A stretch of DNA of 46,160 nt, taken from positions 1 to 46,160 of the forward strand of contig JAFSZX010000007.1 of NCBI GenBank assembly GCA_017458825.1. Direction: 5' to 3'. Each line of letters opens with the position of its first letter. Position 1 is the stretch's first letter. This document shows, piece by piece, positions 1 through 7,993 of the stretch. Both the position numbers and the translations under genes were made by a program. Origin of the DNA: Oscillospiraceae bacterium. GTDB taxonomy: Bacteria > Bacillota > Clostridia > Oscillospirales > Oscillospiraceae. The notes under the pieces are model-generated. The model did no database searches. It had not been told where the DNA came from and saw only the letters and a list, made by a program, of their open reading frames with translations.

Positions 1-12
1 CATAAAAGGAAA

Positions 13-105
13 CCCCTTAAGGGGTAGCCCGAGAAAGAAATGCGGTTGGCAAACCTTTTCGAGCCCCTTAAGGGGCAATGTCCGTAAAAAGCCCTTATAG
101 GGCTT
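13..105. repeat. Cluster of three short perfect palindromes
   Basis: CCCCTTAAGGGG occurs at 13-24 and again at 64-75 (extended by one G:C pair to 63-76). A third palindrome, AAGCCCT-TAT-AGGGCTT, lies at 89-105. No coding frame is convincing here, and no tRNA or known RNA fold is recognised. The block lies just beyond the terminator of the DUF1836 gene, so it may be the end of an element or of a gene that continues outside the window. The palindromes are certain; their function is unknown. Confidence 0.5.
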
Positions 106-109
106 AGTC

Positions 110-134
110 AAACCTCCGGCTTAGCCGGAGGTTT
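110..134 (-). terminator. Intrinsic terminator of the DUF1836 gene
   Basis: Perfect 8-bp stem CCTCCGGC / GCCGGAGG (113-120 and 124-131) with loop TTA. Read on the minus strand it follows the stop codon at 142-144 by a few bases. T-rich sequence is present on the plus side, so the hairpin may work in both directions. Confidence 0.6.
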
Positions 135-141
135 TGATTTT

Positions 142-699
142 CTATTTTTTTCCCTTTTCCTCCGCTGCCGGCGCAGGAAGCCGACCGATCAGCTGACCTG
201 CCAGCATATCGGCAAAGGAGGATACCAGCACACAGCCCCACGCCAAACGGCGGACGGCCTCTTCGCCATCACCGCCTTGCTTTTGCGCCAGCGCGTGGAC
301 CTGTTCCGTGAAAAACTGCGCCGATTTGGAAAACTGCGCCGAGAAATCCTCATAGGCGCTCCGCGTCGCCGCCTCGTCAGCGTCGCCCGGCAGGATGCGG
401 GGCATATCGGCAATGCCCACCGTCTGCTTCATAGGCAGGATCATCAGAAGATGCGCCAGATGCGTTCTGTGATATTTCCGCTTTACCGGCGCCGGCATGA
501 TCTTCAAGCGCACATAATTGTTGATCGCCGAGGCGGACACGATGTGCCCGTCCTTATCCGCAGGGAGGAACCGCAAGTATTGATCCAGCAACGTTATCAC
601 CTGATCCATATACAGCCCGAAATCCGGCAAAGCCTCCCACGACGGCAGTACGGCGGCGTCCGTCAACCCCTCCGGCAGTGTGAATACGTCCTGTTCCAT
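142..699 (-). CDS. DUF1836 domain-containing protein (probable HTH-type regulator)
   Basis: Protein of 185 residues. The middle has the DUF1836 pattern: a short MerR-like helix-turn-helix with S-A-S-A-I-N-N-Y-V-R, then P-A-P-V-K-R-K-Y and H-L-A-H-L-L-M-I. The family is common in Firmicutes and is thought to bind DNA, but its targets are generally unknown. The remainder looks alpha-helical, and the C-terminus ends in charged residues (EEKGKK). I chose ATG 697-699 because AAAGGAG lies about 10 bases upstream. A longer frame from 768 would add 23 unrelated residues without a good ribosome binding site. The gene is transcribed alone and divergently from the SGNH hydrolase. No direct partner is visible. 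Confidence 0.8.
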   Translation of the reverse strand: MEQDVFTLPEGLTDAAVLPSWEALPDFGLYMDQVITLLDQYLRFLPADKDGHIVSASAINNYVRLKIMPAPVKRKYHRTHLAHLLMILPMKQTVGIADMPRILPGDADEAATRSAYEDFSAQFSKSAQFFTEQVHALAQKQGGDGEEAVRRLAWGCVLVSSFADMLAGQLIGRLPAPAAEEKGKK

Positions 700-798
700 G
701 CCGTATCCGCTCCTTTCCGCGCCACTGCGGCGCAACCTCATGGGAGTATTATACCAGAGAAGTGTCATTCCTGCAATAGAATATTATCACAAAATATG

Positions 799-827
799 TT
801 GACACGTCATTACTAATATGCTATATT
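799..827 (+). promoter_or_regulatory. Sigma-A promoter of the SGNH hydrolase gene
   Basis: TTGACA at 799-804, 17-base spacer, TATATT at 822-827. This is nearly consensus and lies 22 bases before the ATG. The ribosome binding site GAGGTGAT follows it. Confidence 0.8.
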
Positions 828-849
828 AGATATAGCGAGGTGATGTATC

Positions 850-1545
850 ATGTCAATCGGCGTTTATATCTACGGTGACTCGTTGATGAAGGCCACCATG
901 CCGGATCAGTCGTTCCGCTATCATTTTCATTTGGCGGAGCTGTTGCCGCGCTACGTGAAAGAGGGGATCGAGCTGGTGAACCGCGCCAAAATGGGCGCCA
1001 CGGTCAGCAAGGGCAGGGCGCTGGTGGCGCACGACGTGGAACGGGGCATGGCGGCGCGCTACGCACTGGTGGCGTACGGCGGCAACGACAGCGACTTTGA
1101 CTGGGCGGCGATCGCGGCGGAGCCGGAGAAGGAGCACCATCCCCGCACGGAGCTGGCGGAGTTTCGGCGGGTGCTGGGCGAAACGGTGGACGAACTGCGC
1201 GGCGCGGCGGTACAGCCGGTGCTGATGACCCTGCCGCCGGTGGATGCCAAGCGATATTTGAATTTTATCTGCCGGAGCGGTTTGGATCGGGAGAACATTC
1301 TCCGCTGGCTGGGGGATGAACAGCGGATCTATCGCTATCAGGAGGCGTATTCGGACACAGTGGCGGATTTTGCCGCCGAGCGCCGCTTGCCGCTGGTTGA
1401 CGTGCGCCGCCCGTTCCTGCTGGATCGGCAGTTGCCGCATTTGATTGCGGAGGATGGGATCCACCTGACCTTGCCGGGGTATACGAAGCTGTACGACATC
1501 CTCACCGGCTGGTTCCGCCGGGAGCTGCAAGCTGCCGCGGTGTAA
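850..1545 (+). CDS. SGNH/GDSL-family hydrolase (lipase/esterase-like)
   Basis: Protein of 231 residues without a signal peptide, so probably cytoplasmic. All four SGNH blocks can be placed: G-D-S at 9-11 with the nucleophilic Ser11, the oxyanion glycine G49, G-G-N-D at 77-80, and D-G-I-H with Asp202 and His205 completing the triad. Such enzymes cleave ester or acetyl groups from lipids, sugars or peptidoglycan; the substrate cannot be told from sequence. It has its own near-consensus promoter and is followed by a terminator, so it is a single-gene unit. The ATG at 850 has GAGGTGAT upstream. Confidence 0.88.
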   Translation: MSIGVYIYGDSLMKATMPDQSFRYHFHLAELLPRYVKEGIELVNRAKMGATVSKGRALVAHDVERGMAARYALVAYGGNDSDFDWAAIAAEPEKEHHPRTELAEFRRVLGETVDELRGAAVQPVLMTLPPVDAKRYLNFICRSGLDRENILRWLGDEQRIYRYQEAYSDTVADFAAERRLPLVDVRRPFLLDRQLPHLIAEDGIHLTLPGYTKLYDILTGWFRRELQAAAV

Positions 1546-1591
1546 GGGGACGGGGGGAGAACATATCGTAATAAGGAAGTAATCATATTGT

Positions 1592-1630
1592 AAAACCGGA
1601 CGCAGATTTCCATGTCTGCGTCCGGTTTTT
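1592..1630. terminator. Bidirectional intrinsic terminator
   Basis: 15-bp stem, left arm 1592-1606 and right arm 1615-1629, with A-run and T-run flanks. It lies between the convergent SGNH hydrolase and EcsC-like genes and can serve both. Confidence 0.85.
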
Positions 1631-1644
1631 ATGTAGGCAATCAG

Positions 1645-2613
1645 TTATTCGCTTTCGGATGACGAATCATTATTGGATTCCTCTGTATATGACGCATCAA
1701 TAATAATGTTTTCACTTTCATCGCTTGTGTGATTCGGATTACTCAACATGGTGTCTTGCAACGACGCTTTTAGCTTATCACAGCAAGGTTTAAACGAAAT
1801 GAAAGTAATTCCACCACCTAATACGCCGCCTACAACAGGGATAGCCTTCTTAAAAAAACCGGCGAAGACCTCCTTTGTCATATGTATGGTAAACCAATTA
1901 GCAACTTTTTTTACAATTGGGTAGATAGTGCCCTTTGTCAGCGCCGCGCGTAAGAGCTTTTTCTCGACTCCGGATGCCAGTGCCTTTGCCATTGCCTTTA
2001 TGGCATTATTTGCACCCGCAACACCATACATGACACCCAGACAGATCGTCAAAACATTGATGGTTTCTGTATCAAATACGGAACTGTTTTCCTGCAGCTC
2101 AATCTGCGGGAAGCCGTACAGATACATGAGCTTTTGCGCGGCGCGGAGCATATAACCATAGTATTGCGCAATATCCGCCGGAATAGTAGCAACCATAGCC
2201 CAACCGCCCGGCATGCCAAGTGCGGTCGAAATACCGGAAACGCAATTCCGCTCGAACTTAATGATCTCATTGGAAATATGGTCTATTGATTCTTTTGTGA
2301 TACCCGCTTGAGCTGGTGTGGTCGCAACAGCCCTGTCCACGATATCTTCCGGATATAGCTTAAAGAGTTCCTTACGCAAAAACTTTTCACGGTCAATACA
2401 GACGCCGGGCACTCGTAAGCCGAGGATGATGACGTCTTCAACGTCAATCTGTCCGTCTCCGTTTTGATCAATTGCATTTAAGACGGCTTCCTTTGAAACC
2501 GTTGTGGCGCTTTTCACCATTGAAGCAGCAGCGCTTGCAAGTTTTCCTGCTTCTTCGGCAAATTGGCTTGCATCTTTTTTGAGTTGTTCGGAATCAATTT
2601 TTTTGTTTTCCAT
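1645..2613 (-). CDS. EcsC-like protein with an N-terminal EF-hand loop
   Basis: Protein of 322 residues. Residues 49-60 form a canonical EF-hand calcium loop, D-Q-N-G-D-G-Q-I-D-V-E-D, with acidic or amide residues at positions 1, 3, 5, 9 and 12. It also resembles one dockerin half-repeat, but there is no signal peptide. From about residue 120 the sequence resembles the EcsC family: a Gly-rich S-G-I-S-T-A-L-G-M-P-G-G segment, then an amphipathic stretch ending L-M-Y-L-Y-G-F. EcsC proteins are membrane-associated and of unclear role. A second Gly-rich hydrophobic segment (A-I-P-V-V-G-G-V-L-G-G-G) lies near residue 265, and the tail is Ser/Glu-rich. AGGAGG precedes the ATG. The gene is clearly more AT-rich than its neighbours, which hints at recent acquisition. 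Confidence 0.6.
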   Translation of the reverse strand: MENKKIDSEQLKKDASQFAEEAGKLASAAASMVKSATTVSKEAVLNAIDQNGDGQIDVEDVIILGLRVPGVCIDREKFLRKELFKLYPEDIVDRAVATTPAQAGITKESIDHISNEIIKFERNCVSGISTALGMPGGWAMVATIPADIAQYYGYMLRAAQKLMYLYGFPQIELQENSSVFDTETINVLTICLGVMYGVAGANNAIKAMAKALASGVEKKLLRAALTKGTIYPIVKKVANWFTIHMTKEVFAGFFKKAIPVVGGVLGGGITFISFKPCCDKLKASLQDTMLSNPNHTSDESENIIIDASYTEESNNDSSSESE

Positions 2614-2696
2614 ATGGTTGCCTCCTGAATATATGTGGGGTTCTACTATATAAAGACGTGAAAAAAATGCGAATCATAAGATGTATTCTAATGGGT

Positions 2697-2725
2697 ATAC
2701 TACCATGAGCGTCTTGCAAATGCAA
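2697..2725 (-). promoter_or_regulatory. Possible promoter of the EcsC-like gene, overlapping a palindrome
   Basis: On the minus strand: TTGCAT (2725-2720), 17 bases, TAGTAT (2702-2697). The -35 box overlaps the first palindrome at 2713-2726, so a protein bound there would block it. The leader would be about 80 bases. Tentative. Confidence 0.4.
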
Positions 2726-2749
2726 GATAAATATACGCAAGTGCGTATA
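2713..2749. promoter_or_regulatory. Two adjacent perfect palindromes, candidate operators
   Basis: CTTGCA-AA-TGCAAG at 2713-2726 and TATACGCA-AG-TGCGTATA at 2732-2749. Both are perfect inverted repeats with 2-base centres, five bases apart. They sit between the divergent EcsC-like gene and the small HTH gene. This is the usual place for an autoregulator to bind; binding itself is inferred. Confidence 0.55.
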
Positions 2750-2793
2750 CGCGCGTGCGGAAGAATTTCTACAATATCCTTGAGGTGAAGGAT

Positions 2794-3036
2794 GTGAGTG
2801 TGAAAGAGGCTGTGGTAGAGCGGTTCCAAGAGCTGTGCGATGAGCGGGGAATCAAGATTAACGAGCTGGCGACACTGTCCGGGGTGACACCATCCACGGC
2901 GTACAGCATGATGGACAGCAGAAGACACGATATTTCGATTGTAACGATCAAAAAATTTTGCGACGGATTGAGTATTACGCTGGGCAAGTTTTTCTCCGGG
3001 ACGGTTTTTGAAGCGTTGGAGCAGGAAATATACTGA
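2794..3036 (+). CDS. Small XRE-family helix-turn-helix regulator
   Basis: Protein of 80 residues and essentially one Cro/C1-type helix-turn-helix domain: F-Q-E-L-C-D-E-R-G-I-K-I-N-E-L-A, then the recognition helix region L-S-G-V-T-P-S-T-A-Y, then I-V-T-I-K-K-F-C-D-G-L. It should bind DNA as a dimer. GTG at 2794 is preferred because GAGGTG ends six bases upstream and the domain starts right after it. GTG 2755 and GTG 2800 are alternatives. The two palindromes just upstream are likely operators for it. The divergent, equally AT-rich EcsC-like gene may be its target. Confidence 0.75.
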   Translation: MSVKEAVVERFQELCDERGIKINELATLSGVTPSTAYSMMDSRRHDISIVTIKKFCDGLSITLGKFFSGTVFEALEQEIY

Positions 3037-3058
3037 CAGGGCGAGGGAAGATAAAACG

Positions 3059-3091
3059 GCGGAAGGGGTCGCATGACCCGTTCCGCCGCTT
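3059..3091. terminator. Hairpin between convergent genes
   Basis: 12-bp stem with one mismatch (3059-3070 and 3075-3086) and loop GCAT. The T-run is weak. It lies between the HTH gene and the phosphosugar mutase, which converge here. Confidence 0.55.
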
Positions 3092-3110
3092 ATCATATCG
3101 CTATGTCGTT

Positions 3111-5147
3111 TTACTCTGTCAGCCCGGCGACCCATTTGCCGTACTTGTCCAAATTGGCGTCCCGCGCGGCGGCGTCGGCGCCGATGGTGAGGATGTAGAC
3201 CTTGATCTTCGGCTCCGTGCCGCTGGGACGTACCAGAATGGTGGTGCCGTCGCACAGCTCATAGCGAAGCACGTTGGAGCCGCGCAGTTCCATCTCGCTG
3301 ACCGCGCCGCTTTGACAGTCCACGACCGAGCCGTCGGTATAGTCCTTGCGCACGCGAACCGACACGCCGGCGATCTCCGCAGGCGGCGTCTGGCGCAAGG
3401 ACGCCATGAGCGCCTTCATTTTCGCTACGCCATCCAGACCCGGCATGACCAGATTGTGGGTCTTCTCGCCGTACCAGCCGTATTTTTCATAGAGGGCGTT
3501 GATGGCGTCATAGAGCGTCATACCACGGGTGGCGTACCACGCAGCCATCTCGGTAAGCAGCATGGAAGCGGTCACCGCGTCCTTATCCCGAACGTAGTCG
3601 CCCAGCATGTAGCCGTAGCTCTCCTCATAGGAGAAGATCACCTTGCCCTCACCACGGCTCTCCAGCGCGTTCTTCTTCTCCGCCATGAACTTGAAGCCGG
3701 TGAAGGTGTCGTAACAGGTGACGCCGTTTTCCTCCGCCACTTTCCGCGCCATCTCTGTGGTGACGATGGTCTTGAGAAGTACGGGGCGCTCCGGCAGCGT
3801 TCCGGCGCGGCGCAGTGCGCCGATCAGATAGTCCGCCAGCAGTACGCCGGTCTGGTTGCCGGTGACGGGGATGAACTTGCCGTCCCGGGCGCGGACCATG
3901 ATGCCCACCCGATCGCTGTCAGGGTCGGTGCCGAGGATGAAATCCGCGCCCACCTTGTCCGCCAGCGCGATGGCAAGATAGAAGCCCTCCGGATTCTCCG
4001 GATTGGGAGATACCACGGTGGGGAAGTCGCCGTCCAGGATCATCTGCTCTTCCACGCAGTACAGATGCTTCACGCCCAGCGCGCGCAACGCCTGGGGCAC
4101 CAGCTTATGTCCGCAACCGTGGAACGGCGTATAGACCATCTTGAAGCTGTCCGCCACCGCCGCCATGGAGGCTCGGTCGTTGATCATGGCGGTAACCTCG
4201 GACATAAACGCCGCGTCCGTCTCCTCGCCCATCCATTCGATCAGACCCTGCGCCATTGCCTCGTCAAAGGGGAGGCGCTTCACGCCGTCAAAAATATCGA
4301 TCTTCTCCAGCGCCTTGGCGATCGCGTCGGCATGGGCAGGGGGGAGCTGTGCCCCGTCCGACCAGTAGACTTTATAGCCGTTATACTCCTTGGGGTTGTG
4401 GCTGGCGGTGACGTTGATACCCGCCTGACAGCCATAGTGCCGCACGGCGTAGCTCAATTCCGGCGTGGGGCGCAGGCTCTCGAAAATGCGTACGTGGATC
4501 CTGTTGGCGGCGCAGACTTCAGCGGCGGCGCGGGCAAACTCCATGGAGTGATTGCGGCAGTCCATGCAGATCGCCACGCCGCGGCGTCTGGCGTCCTCGC
4601 CCTCGGCGGCAATGACCTGGGCAAAGCCCTGGGTCGCCCAGCGGATCACGTATACGTTCATCTGGTGCAGACCCATTTTCATAGTGCCCCGCAGTCCGGC
4701 GGTGCCGAACTCCAGCGGCGCGTAAAACCGGCTCTCGATCTCCTTTTCATCACCTGCGATGGCACGAAGCTCGTCACGCTCCGCTTCGGTGATGGCAGGG
4801 CTCTCCAGCCATTTCTGATACTCCTTGCGATAGTCCATATCCTTATCCTCCTCATCGTCTATGATCTTCGCGCTCAAAAGAGCGATGGCCTCCTCGTGCA
4901 TGCTCTCCGGCACGTACAGCGAGGTGCCGAAGCCGGAAAAACCGTTGATGACCTTGCCGGCGGCGCCTTCACCGGGATAGAACGGAAAGCTGGGGATCCC
5001 GTAAGCGGCAAGAAGCGACACCGTCATATCCACGCTGACAGGATCGTCAAAGGTGTGGCGCAGGATCACCGCACGGTCTTTTTCGCCGTGACTGTCTACG
5101 GGCCAGGCGGGGAGATCGGGGGAAAACGCCCACGTATCCTTGCTCAT
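3111..5147 (-). CDS. Phosphosugar mutase (phosphoglucomutase/phosphomannomutase) with N-terminal DUF2007-like domain
   Basis: Protein of 678 residues. Residues 104-678 form a complete alpha-D-phosphohexomutase: the phosphoserine loop T-A-S-H-N-P, the metal loop D-P-D-S-D-R-V-G, the sugar loop Y-E-E-S-Y-G-Y and the phosphate-binding R-P-S-G-T-E-P. The enzyme interconverts hexose 1- and 6-phosphates for cell-wall and glycan precursors. Residues about 25-93 resemble DUF2007, a small putative signalling domain that is normally separate. Free-standing Clostridial homologues start at the equivalent of Met104 (M-D-Y-R-K-E-Y). Here that internal ATG (4836-4838) has its own AGGAGG about eight bases upstream. 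Both the fusion and a shorter 575-residue enzyme may therefore be made. Last gene of murA-walJ-rlmH-mutase. The ATG at 5147 also has AAGGAGG. Confidence 0.9.
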   Translation of the reverse strand: MSKDTWAFSPDLPAWPVDSHGEKDRAVILRHTFDDPVSVDMTVSLLAAYGIPSFPFYPGEGAAGKVINGFSGFGTSLYVPESMHEEAIALLSAKIIDDEEDKDMDYRKEYQKWLESPAITEAERDELRAIAGDEKEIESRFYAPLEFGTAGLRGTMKMGLHQMNVYVIRWATQGFAQVIAAEGEDARRRGVAICMDCRNHSMEFARAAAEVCAANRIHVRIFESLRPTPELSYAVRHYGCQAGINVTASHNPKEYNGYKVYWSDGAQLPPAHADAIAKALEKIDIFDGVKRLPFDEAMAQGLIEWMGEETDAAFMSEVTAMINDRASMAAVADSFKMVYTPFHGCGHKLVPQALRALGVKHLYCVEEQMILDGDFPTVVSPNPENPEGFYLAIALADKVGADFILGTDPDSDRVGIMVRARDGKFIPVTGNQTGVLLADYLIGALRRAGTLPERPVLLKTIVTTEMARKVAEENGVTCYDTFTGFKFMAEKKNALESRGEGKVIFSYEESYGYMLGDYVRDKDAVTASMLLTEMAAWYATRGMTLYDAINALYEKYGWYGEKTHNLVMPGLDGVAKMKALMASLRQTPPAEIAGVSVRVRKDYTDGSVVDCQSGAVSEMELRGSNVLRYELCDGTTILVRPSGTEPKIKVYILTIGADAAARDANLDKYGKWVAGLTE

Positions 5148-5169
5148 GGTAAATCCTCCTTATTGCAAA

Positions 5170-5652
5170 CTACTTGTGGTATTTACTGCCGCGCTGGATC
5201 TGATAGGCGCGATAGAGCTGTTCTAACAGCATGATCCGCGCCAGATGATGGGGAAACGTCATAGGCGACATGCTGATCCGGCGATCCGCCTGACGCTTGA
5301 GGGATTCATCCAGCCCGAAACTGCCGCCGATGAGAAACGTCACGGCGCTTTGCCCCGTGAGCGCCAGAGCGGACAGGTCAAGCGCAAGCCCTTCACTGGA
5401 ACAGGACTGCCCCTCGATACACAGGGCGATCACAGCGGAGCCTTTGGGAATTTTGGCGCGGATCGCGTCTGCCTCCAGCGAAAGCGCCCGACGGATCTCG
5501 GCAGGGGAGGGGTCGTCCGGCAGACGCTCCTCCGGCAGTTCGATCACAGCGAAGTCACACAGTGGACGCAGGCGTTTTTCATATTCCGCCGCCGCGGCCA
5601 GATAAAACTTCTCTTTCAGTTTTCCCACACAGATCAAACGGATCTTCTGCAT
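5170..5652 (-). CDS. rlmH: 23S rRNA (pseudouridine1915-N3)-methyltransferase RlmH
   Basis: Protein of 160 residues, the family's usual length. It belongs to the SPOUT methyltransferases. The N-terminus I-R-L-I-C-V-G-K-L-K-E and the knot region F-L-I-G-G-S-F-G-L-D are typical, as is the tail with H-H-L-A-R-I-M-L-L-E-Q-L-Y-R-A-Y-Q-I. It N3-methylates pseudouridine 1915 in helix 69 of 23S rRNA on assembled ribosomes. GGGAGG precedes the ATG. The start overlaps the end of walJ by 19 bases, so translation is probably coupled. A walJ-rlmH pairing is common in Firmicutes. Confidence 0.96.
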   Translation of the reverse strand: MQKIRLICVGKLKEKFYLAAAAEYEKRLRPLCDFAVIELPEERLPDDPSPAEIRRALSLEADAIRAKIPKGSAVIALCIEGQSCSSEGLALDLSALALTGQSAVTFLIGGSFGLDESLKRQADRRISMSPMTFPHHLARIMLLEQLYRAYQIQRGSKYHK

Positions 5653-6431
5653 ACAGCGCCTCCCGCGGTGTAAGGATGGCTGATCTCAAATCGGGGCGCT
5701 ACCGATACGGTGGCGTTCGCGCCGCGAAGCGCCGCTTCCATTGCCGCCAGCGCCAGCTCCGGCGTGTTATTCTCACGACTTAAATGCGCCAGAACGAACT
5801 GCCGCGTGCCGGTGGACGCCAGATACGCGGCAAATGCCGCCGCGTCCTCATTGCACAGATGACCGCGCCGACCGGCGATCCGCTCCTTGAGGGGATAGGG
5901 ATAGGGGCCGTTTTCCAGCAGCGTCAGATCATGGTTGCTCTCCAGCAGCAGCAGCTCTACGCCGCAAAGCGCCTGCCGCGCCTCCTCGGTCACATAGCCG
6001 GTATCCGTCAGCGCGCCGAAAGAGGCGCCGCCGCAGTCCACCCGATAATCCACAGCGCCGGCGGCGTCATGGGACAGGGGGAAAACGGTGATCTCCGCAT
6101 CGCCCAGCAGGAAGCGATCCCCGGGCGCGACCGCTGTGATGCGATCATAGAGAGCACCGTTTTTCATGCCGATCTGCGCGGCGGTCATGGCACTGGCGTA
6201 TACAGGGACGGCGCACCGGCGGCACAAAGAGGCGAGACCGGCGGTGTGATCGGTATGGGCGTGGGTCAGCAAAACGCCGTCAAGTGTGTCCACAGGACAG
6301 CGCAGGGACTCCAATGCCTGCAGGATACGGCGGCAGGAGATGCCCACATCCAGCAAGATCCGTGTATCGTTGGCGCACAGCAGCAGGCAGTTGCCCTCCG
6401 AGCCGCTGGCAATGGTGGTTAGCGTGATCAA
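5634..6431 (-). CDS. walJ: MBL-fold metallohydrolase, WalJ/YycJ type
   Basis: Metallo-beta-lactamase-fold protein. The start of the domain, T-I-A-S-G-S-E-G-N, and the metal motif T-H-A-H-T-D-H match YycJ/WalJ. That protein is linked to the WalKR cell-wall system in bacilli and is a putative exonuclease or phosphodiesterase. The second metal region S-H-D and a C-terminal A-H-L-S are present. The start is uncertain. TTG 6429-6431 has GAGGT seven bases upstream and gives the usual N-terminus; ATG 6450-6452 and ATG 6492-6494 are in frame but have weaker ribosome binding sites. It lies between murA and rlmH in one operon. Confidence 0.9.
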   Translation of the reverse strand: MITLTTIASGSEGNCLLLCANDTRILLDVGISCRRILQALESLRCPVDTLDGVLLTHAHTDHTAGLASLCRRCAVPVYASAMTAAQIGMKNGALYDRITAVAPGDRFLLGDAEITVFPLSHDAAGAVDYRVDCGGASFGALTDTGYVTEEARQALCGVELLLLESNHDLTLLENGPYPYPLKERIAGRRGHLCNEDAAAFAAYLASTGTRQFVLAHLSRENNTPELALAAMEAALRGANATVSVAPRFEISHPYTAGGAVCRRSV

Positions 6432-6505
6432 AAGATGTACCTCGCCTATCATAATGCAGCGTCCGTTCGGAAAGAATCGAACGAACGCTGTCATACGTTT
6501 TTGCC

Positions 6506-7798
6506 TTAACTGATATGTGACTCCGACACGGGGGGCTCTTCCAGCTCGACGATCTCGATATCGGCGCCGACGGCACGCAGTTTCCCCACGATGTTTTCAT
6601 AGCCGCGCTCGATATACTGCACGTTGCCCAGACGCGTGGTGCCGGAGGCCGCCAGACCCGCGATCACCAGCGCGGCGCCGGCGCGCAGGTCACACGCCTG
6701 GATCGGCGCGCCCACAAGAGAGTCCACACCCTCGATGACAGCCACCTTGCCGTCCACCGTGATCTGGGCGCCTAAACGCTTCAGCTCGCCCACATACTTG
6801 AAACGGTTGTCCCACACGCCCTCGGTAACCATGCTGGTACCCTGTGCCAGAGACAGTACCACTGTGATCTGGGGCTGCATATCGGTAGGGAAGCCGGGGT
6901 AGGGCAACGTCTTGACGTTGGCGCGCTGGAGAGGCGCGGCACGCCGCACCAGCAACGTATCGTCCTCCTCCATCACTTCTACGCCCATCTCCAGCAGTTT
7001 GCAGGAGATGCACTCCATGTGTTTGGGGATCACATTGCGGATCAGCAGTTGACCGCCGGTTGCCGCCACAGCCGCCATATAGGTTCCGGCTTCGATCTGG
7101 TCGGGAATGATGCTGTAACTGCCGCCTGTCAAACGGCTCACGCCGCGGATCTTGATGGTATCCGTACCGGCGCCCTTTACGTCAGCGCCCATGGCGTTGA
7201 GGAAGTTCGCAAGATCCACGATGTGGGGTTCCTTGGCGGCATTGTCGATAATGGTCATCCCGTCCGCCAGGACCGCCGCCATCATCACGTTCATAGTGGC
7301 GCCTACGCTGACCTGATCCATATAGATATTGGCGCCGTGCAGACGCCCGTTCTTCGCCACGGCGTGGATATCGCCGCCTTCGATGACCTCAGCGCCCATG
7401 GCGGTGAAGCCTTTGACGTGCAGATCAATGGGGCGCACGCCGAAATCACAGCCGCCGGGCATGGCGACGGTCGCCTCACCGAAACGGCCCAACAGAGCGC
7501 CCAGCAGGTAATAACTGGCACGGATCCGCCGCGCCAGCTCATAGGACGGGCGGGTGGAACGGATGGAACGGCAGTCGATCTCCACCGCGTGGCGGTTCAA
7601 AAGCCGCACCTTGGCACCCAAATCGTCCAAAATCGAGAAAAACAGCGTCACGTCGCTGATTTCCGGTACGTTTTCAATGCGGCAAACACCGTCCACCAGC
7701 AGTGCCGCAGGGATAATGGCAACGGCGGCATTTTTCGCGCCGCTGACAACGACCTCGCCGGACAGCGGATGCCCGCCGCGAATTACGTATTCTGTCAA
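6506..7798 (-). CDS. murA: UDP-N-acetylglucosamine 1-carboxyvinyltransferase (MurA)
   Basis: Protein of 430 residues from the chosen TTG start. It transfers enolpyruvate from PEP to UDP-GlcNAc, the first committed step of peptidoglycan synthesis. Lys22-Asn23 (S-G-A-K-N-A-A) and catalytic Cys117 in P-G-G-C-D-F-G are present; the Cys form is the fosfomycin-sensitive type. I chose TTG 7796-7798 because GAGGTG lies seven bases upstream and the protein then starts M-T-E-Y-V-I-R-G-G, as in the family. An upstream ATG at 7846 would add 16 residues without a ribosome binding site. First gene of murA-walJ-rlmH-mutase. Confidence 0.96.
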   Translation of the reverse strand: MTEYVIRGGHPLSGEVVVSGAKNAAVAIIPAALLVDGVCRIENVPEISDVTLFFSILDDLGAKVRLLNRHAVEIDCRSIRSTRPSYELARRIRASYYLLGALLGRFGEATVAMPGGCDFGVRPIDLHVKGFTAMGAEVIEGGDIHAVAKNGRLHGANIYMDQVSVGATMNVMMAAVLADGMTIIDNAAKEPHIVDLANFLNAMGADVKGAGTDTIKIRGVSRLTGGSYSIIPDQIEAGTYMAAVAATGGQLLIRNVIPKHMECISCKLLEMGVEVMEEDDTLLVRRAAPLQRANVKTLPYPGFPTDMQPQITVVLSLAQGTSMVTEGVWDNRFKYVGELKRLGAQITVDGKVAVIEGVDSLVGAPIQACDLRAGAALVIAGLAASGTTRLGNVQYIERGYENIVGKLRAVGADIEIVELEEPPVSESHIS

Positions 7799-7921
7799 AA
7801 CATGACACCTCACTTGTAAATGATCCAACGGGCGTATCATGCCCAAGAAGAAAACGCTTCATGCACCCATGAAACGATACGGTCAAATTTGGCACGGCGA
7901 CAAATACACCGATACAGATTC

Positions 7922-7949
7922 AGTATACCATAATTTTTTCCAAAATCAA
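7922..7949 (-). promoter_or_regulatory. Promoter of the murA operon
   Basis: Minus strand: TTGATT (7949-7944), 16-base spacer, TATACT (7927-7922), with TGG just before the -10 box (extended -10). The leader to the TTG start is about 115 bases; no known riboswitch fold was recognised in it. Confidence 0.65.
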
Positions 7950-7993
7950 TATCAATCCGCCATTGTTGCCAAATATTTTCCGCGCAAAAAACG

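Noticed and set aside
1-141. tRNA or small RNA gene
   Set aside because: No cloverleaf or CCA-type end can be drawn; only short palindromes and a terminator are present.
3312-5234. 640-codon open frame on the plus strand opposite the phosphosugar mutase
   Set aside because: It mirrors the mutase codons, is His/Arg-rich with no recognisable motif, and has no ribosome binding site. High GC leaves antisense frames open.
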